Positions 17,106 through 20,857 of a stretch of 20,857 bases of DNA are shown in pieces; the first letter of the stretch is position 1, and each line of letters opens with the position of its first letter. This DNA is from Chara braunii (Eukaryota > Streptophyta > Charophyceae > Charales > Characeae). The stretch lies in assembly GCA_003427395.1 (NCBI GenBank), contig BFEA01000381.1, positions 1,331,750 to 1,352,606 on the forward strand, read 5' to 3'. A program made the position numbers and the translations under genes. The notes under the pieces were generated by a model, which was not told the DNA's origin, did no database searches, and was given only the letters and a program-made list of their open reading frames with translations.

Positions 17106-17768
17106 TCTTCTTCTTCCTCTTCTCAGTCCACCATCTCCTTCTCCCCCTCTCAACTTCTGACTTCACTGCATCTGCAGACTACGAGAGAAGAGAGACAGAG
17201 CTTGGTGACATTGGATCCAGACTCGACTTTTGGGACTTCAGACATGGCAACGAGGGATTATTTGGGATTGGTGACAAAGACTTGGTGTTGATGACATTCC
17301 CATCTCTCTCCCTCCTTTCGTCTGATCCCTTCCTCTTCGTCTGTGTATGTCTGGACCTGGCGCTTTCTTCCTGTGTACAGCGCCAGGCTCCTTCACACCT
17401 GGTGATGGATACGATGCATGTTTGGTCTGAGTTCAAACATTGATTGGGCTAGTGATAGTATTCTAGCATTCTGCTTCGCTACTTTGTATTACGTAAATGA
17501 GGTCAGTCCTGGTCAGGTCAGTCTTTGTATCTAAGTCTTCCCTGCGCTATTCAGCACCTTTTGTATGTATGAGAATGCACACTGTCTGTCGAGATTCTAC
17601 TCGCACTGCATTGTCCATTCTGTCCTTTTCATCACATTGCAGATCCTCGGTTATTACGTAAATCAAGTATCTGTGCATGTAACAAAACACTCAGGCTGCA
17701 GAAACGCAATGCATGTGTGCACACACCCAGAATGTGCCTGGCAGGCCAGAGGAATTATGCGCTCTGGG
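17106..17768. other. Gene-free stretch
   Basis: TC-rich to about 17345, then mixed sequence. No recognisable domain in any frame. Confidence 0.45.
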
Positions 17769-17854
17769 TGCATCCACAAAGAGTGTATTGTGCGATGGAT
17801 GCATCCACAAAGAGTCTATTGTGCGATGGATGCATCCACATACAGTGTATTGTA
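17769..17854 (+). repeat. 31-bp tandem repeat, about 2.8 copies
   Basis: Units starting TGCATCCACA begin at 17769, 17800 and 17831. The first two differ at one base and the third decays after about 24 bases. Confidence 0.9.
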
Positions 17855-18027
17855 TTCACATGTGAAACACTGAGATCCATACAAGTTCGTATTACAGAAC
17901 AACAGAGAGCAGAAAGCCAAAATTTAAGACAGGGATAGAAACTCGCAGAGGCAGACAAGCAGAAGAACTTGAAGGAGAGAGGGAGAGGGAGAGGAACACG
18001 AAAACATATGGCGTATGAGAGAAAAAA

Positions 18028-18105
18028 GCACCCATGTCCGTCACGTTTCCAATCGGAAGGCCAAAAGCACCCATGTCTGTCACGTTTCCAATCGGAAGGC
18101 CATTT
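18028..18105 (+). repeat. 39-bp tandem duplication
   Basis: Units starting GCACCCATGTC begin at 18028 and 18067 and differ at a single C/T over most of the unit, so the duplication is recent. Confidence 0.92.
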
Positions 18106-18970
18106 AATACGAACATCTGGTGGTAGACTGGGGCATATCTAGCATGGGAAGGGAGGCGGGGCAAGCGCTATCACTTCATAGAACAGTCTGAAAGATATCT
18201 TGTGAAACAGTCTAAAAAGCCAGTCTTCTTTATTCCCCGCACGTGAAACCCCCGGCATTTGTTAACAAACGACCTGGACAACAACCTTCACTGTTTCCCG
18301 CACACAAAACCTTTTTTGTTCTCTACTTCTTTTCACAAAGGACGACGGCCTTGAGATATCGTCATAGAACTGACCGGCCCCACGTAATTCGGAAATTCAC
18401 GCACTTCACGCACTTAGTTGACTTAGTTCAGATGTGTACCAACTGAGATAGGCCCATTGGTGCCCGCACGAAAAGCGTGATCCAAAAAGGGGGAAAAAAA
18501 AGATACAAAAGATAAAAAAGATTAAACAGAGCTCGTCTTCATCCACTATCGGTTTTCAGTTGCTTCCGGGAAGCCTTCGGCAACCTCTGGTGGAAGACTG
18601 GAATGAGCCCTTGGGCACATCTACACCGCACAGAGTAGGGAAGATGCAATAATTTCAACAATAATCAAGGCCCCTCATGCGATCTTTTGCTCGTAAGACA
18701 GTAATTGAAGGAGTCCATCAGGTGTTCCAGCCCAGAGCAAAAGATGTTTGTGATTACCCAATTAATATTTTTGGGGACAGGAGGCGAAACGACATCTTGC
18801 TACAACACAGCTTTTAGGTAATACGCGTGAACCGAGTGCTGTGGGTAACTGTCATTGGTCTAGTATCCCACCTCCACAACAACCTGGGCTTTGATTTATT
18901 AAAAAAAAACGAGTGAAGTCCACAAATAAAGGTAGGTCGATCGCGGGCTCCGAGACTCCGTAATACCCGC
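18106..18970. other. Gene-free stretch
   Basis: A diverged motif occurs twice: ATCTGGTGGTAGACTGG near 18115 and CTCTGGTGGAAGACTGG near 18588, each followed by a CACATCTA- or GCATATCTA-like string. A-runs lie near 18490 and 18900. Nothing else seen. Confidence 0.45.
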
Positions 18971-18974
18971 AATG

Positions 18975-19042
18975 TCAATATTTTAATTAATAATTGCGTT
19001 TAATTAATAATTTCATTTATTTAAGAGTTTATTTAATTAATT
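18975..19042. repeat. TTAATTAA-rich AT patch
   Basis: Several overlapping TTAATTAAT motifs in about 65 bases, sharply more AT-rich than the neighbours. Confidence 0.7.
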
Positions 19043-19637
19043 GAATTGGGGAGGGGATCTAAGAAAGTGCCTTAAAATGCTTCAACACTGCCAGGCCGGG
19101 GGGCCCGGGGGGTGCAGAAGTACCTCAGAACCCCGCCCCCGCCTCTTCCACTTTTGGAATCCCCATACTGCCAGATCGAAGATGATGTCACATGGTTCGG
19201 TGCACTGGTGCAGCCGCATCTGCAATGCAGAGAGTCATGGAATCCAGCACTACCAGGGGGGCGGCCCGGGGGACCATGTCTCCTATCACATGCTCATTCT
19301 TCTTTGTCAGAGGTGCTTCATGTACCGGCCGGTCCCGACGCACGCAATAATGCTCATGCCCACTGGCAGAAACCGGGCAGGCAAAACTGGCTATCCACAT
19401 AAACCTGGGTCCGAGTACGTCGATTATTTGAGCAGTCCCAGTGTTTGTGGGCCCACCTCGGTCCCGGGTATGGACGGAAGCTGGGATCTGGAACTGGGCA
19501 TAAAGGAAAACCCATCTTTGAACAGGGTGCAGGATCTGATGCTCCGCTTGGGAAAAATTCACCCCACTTGGTACGGCCATGAATTCAGACAAAAAGGGGC
19601 AAAAAAAAAACAAGAAACACCCATGATCAAGTGTTGA
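19041..19637 (+). CDS. Weak hypothetical ORF with a repeated QHxQxGGPG motif
   Basis: 198 codons starting at TTG (19041), with ATG codons further in. Two segments, LQHCQAGGPGG and IQHYQGGGPGD, are repeats about 53 codons apart in one frame and come from the DNA repeats at 19095-19113 and 19255-19273. An equally long minus-strand frame (19188-19724) overlaps it, so length alone is no support. No domain recognised. It could be a duplicated GC-rich repeat rather than a gene. Confidence 0.15.
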   Translation: MNWGGDLRKCLKMLQHCQAGGPGGCRSTSEPRPRLFHFWNPHTARSKMMSHGSVHWCSRICNAESHGIQHYQGGGPGDHVSYHMLILLCQRCFMYRPVPTHAIMLMPTGRNRAGKTGYPHKPGSEYVDYLSSPSVCGPTSVPGMDGSWDLELGIKENPSLNRVQDLMLRLGKIHPTWYGHEFRQKGAKKKQETPMIKC

Positions 19638-20466
19638 AACAGAGCCCCCACTTCGATTACCAATGGGATCAGACGAGTAAGAACAACTCTGAATTCGTAG
19701 AATTCGTTGACGCCATCCGTTCATAATTGGAATTCGTTCTTCCTCTGCGAAACTGTTGTCTAACCTTGGTTACTTTCTTTTCTTCCTCAGGCTCTCCTTT
19801 TAAGTCTTAAGCCGTGGTCAGTTTCACCACGGCAAAGCCAGTTCCGTTCATTCGCTCTTTCGATTGCCTGAATTTTTTCTTACCAGGATATGCCGCTGCG
19901 ATCTCTATCTCCTGAGCTTCGTCCAATCGGTTCCTGTATGCATCCCCCCATCTTTATGTTTCCTAACGAATCCTAAGGCCTGCAGTGTCGGGTTCGCTCG
20001 AGACTTGTCTCTCTGCTCTCCCCACCCGACCTCCCTGCACTAGGCCTCGGAGATCACCCTTCTCTCTCGCCTGTTCCATCCCACGTCCAATCCCGTCACC
20101 CGCAGATTCTTACCACCTCAGCATCAAGCAGGAACCCAGTTGCTAAAGCTTCCCACGGCCTGCCACTTCAACAGCGGCCTCGCAATTCTCCAAAATCATA
20201 GGCTTGAAAAGAGAATCTCGCGAGTTACTATTGGGTTCTTATTTCAGTTTTAGGTTGCTCGGGGGAAGAAAAACAATTCGAGCGCAGAAGGCCTCCCTGC
20301 TAAGGGAGTCTGAGAGTACTAAGCACAGTGTATCATGGGAGACTGCGCCAGGGGCGGCAGCGGGAGCATCGCAAACCGGAAAAGAGAGAAATCACTCTAC
20401 ACAGCAAATCCCCTGGGTTCAGGGTAATCAGCGCTGTAGAGACAGGATAAAGCGAAGAACGTCTTT
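19638..20466. other. Gene-free stretch with a short perfect hairpin
   Basis: GCCGTGG at 19811-19817 pairs with CCACGGC at 19827-19833 across a 9-base loop. A pyrimidine tract ending in CAG at about 19773-19791 would be acceptable as a 3' splice site, but no exon follows that I can support. Confidence 0.4.
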
Positions 20467-20565
20467 TTCTCACCCGAACACAACGCAACCTCATTATGGC
20501 TGTATCGGACCGGAAAGATAGCTCGTACACATTCATTATCAGGGTGCGTTGTGTTCGGGTGAAGA
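20467..20565. repeat. Inverted repeat with 17-bp perfect arms
   Basis: CACCCGAACACAACGCA at 20471-20487 is the exact complement of 20545-20561. Pairing extends a few bases on both sides with mismatches, across a 57-base spacer. A second small hairpin, CTCGTCC with GGACGAG, follows at about 20595-20617. Confidence 0.8.
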
Positions 20566-20805
20566 CGGTAGTATTGGGACTCCCTACGAATGTTCTCGTC
20601 CACAAACAAAAAAGGACGAGCTCGCTCGCGCTAGTACTATAAGCCACGCCCACATGCTGATCAATACGAGGATGCCGGGGCTACAGCTTGTTAAAAACCC
20701 ACCTCACGAATCAAGTAGCTCATCGGTAAACAAATACGTGCAGAACAAGGCAATGATGTCATGTGAAGGGATCCGTTCTAACCGCTACTAACCCCCACAC
20801 GGCCT

Positions 20806-20807
<2 letters not shown>

Positions 20808-20857
<50 letters not shown>
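20808..20857. repeat. (CT)n microsatellite at the window end
   Basis: About 24 CT units reach the last base. Together with (TC)n at position 1 this suggests the assembly stopped at simple repeats. Confidence 0.95.

Noticed and set aside
16982-17443. 153-codon ORF with Phe run
   Set aside because: Starts within (GA)n-flanked sequence, low complexity, no domain.
17565-17873. 102-codon ORF with CIH/MHP repeats
   Set aside because: Periodic because of the 31-bp tandem repeat, which is not a multiple of three.
17769-18105. CRISPR-like array
   Set aside because: Units are contiguous tandem copies without spacers, and the context is eukaryotic.

Overview
The window looks like a short eukaryotic contig rich in transposable elements. 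Both ends run into (TC)n microsatellite and there are three isolated N bases (9916, 16747, 16754). I recognise no host gene. The primer-binding site resembles the plant initiator tRNA-Met type, and many premature stops look like C-to-T changes in CAG, CAA or CGA codons, as expected for methylated repeats. A plant or streptophyte alga with a large genome is my best guess, but the sequence does not fix the species.

Positions 1 to about 14664 are best read as ONE decayed Ty3/gypsy LTR retrotransposon that has been rearranged. Plus strand: 5' LTR (1-938, truncated by the window edge), PBS (939-951), gag (1072-2088), protease (2157-3296), a nested 2.3-kb TIR transposon (3297-5607), pol linker (5608-5801), a nested fold-back element (5802-6128), reverse transcriptase and RNase H (6137-7918), and a decayed pol tail to about 8153. 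Minus strand from 14443 down to about 8150: a PHD finger plus integrase (14443-12803), a degraded third ORF overlapping it by ATGA (12806 to about 10899), a long noncoding stretch, and an inverted copy of 1-530 (8621-9169). The last ~227 bases of the LTR then reappear on the plus strand at 14438-14664. The plus-strand part has no integrase and the minus-strand part has no gag, protease, RT or RNase H. Flipping about 8180-14438 would therefore give a complete LTR-gag-PR-RT-RH-PHD-INT-ORF3-LTR order. The inversion cuts the 3' LTR in two, and an AT-rich palindrome sits at the left breakpoint.

Positions 14665-20857 hold no convincing gene. They begin with a tRNA-like (SINE-like) sequence against the LTR end. 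Then come simple and tandem repeats: CAG/CTG, CAGGC hairpins, 31-bp, 32-bp and 39-bp tandem units, (GA)n, a TTAATTAA-rich patch and several short hairpins. There is also one weak 198-codon ORF with an internally repeated motif.

In the intact ancestor Gag would form the particle, protease would mature the polyproteins, RT/RNase H would copy the RNA primed by initiator tRNA-Met, and the PHD-integrase would insert the cDNA. The PHD finger could have contributed to target choice. This copy is dead: at least five in-frame stops, two large insertions, an inversion and two damaged zinc-binding sites.
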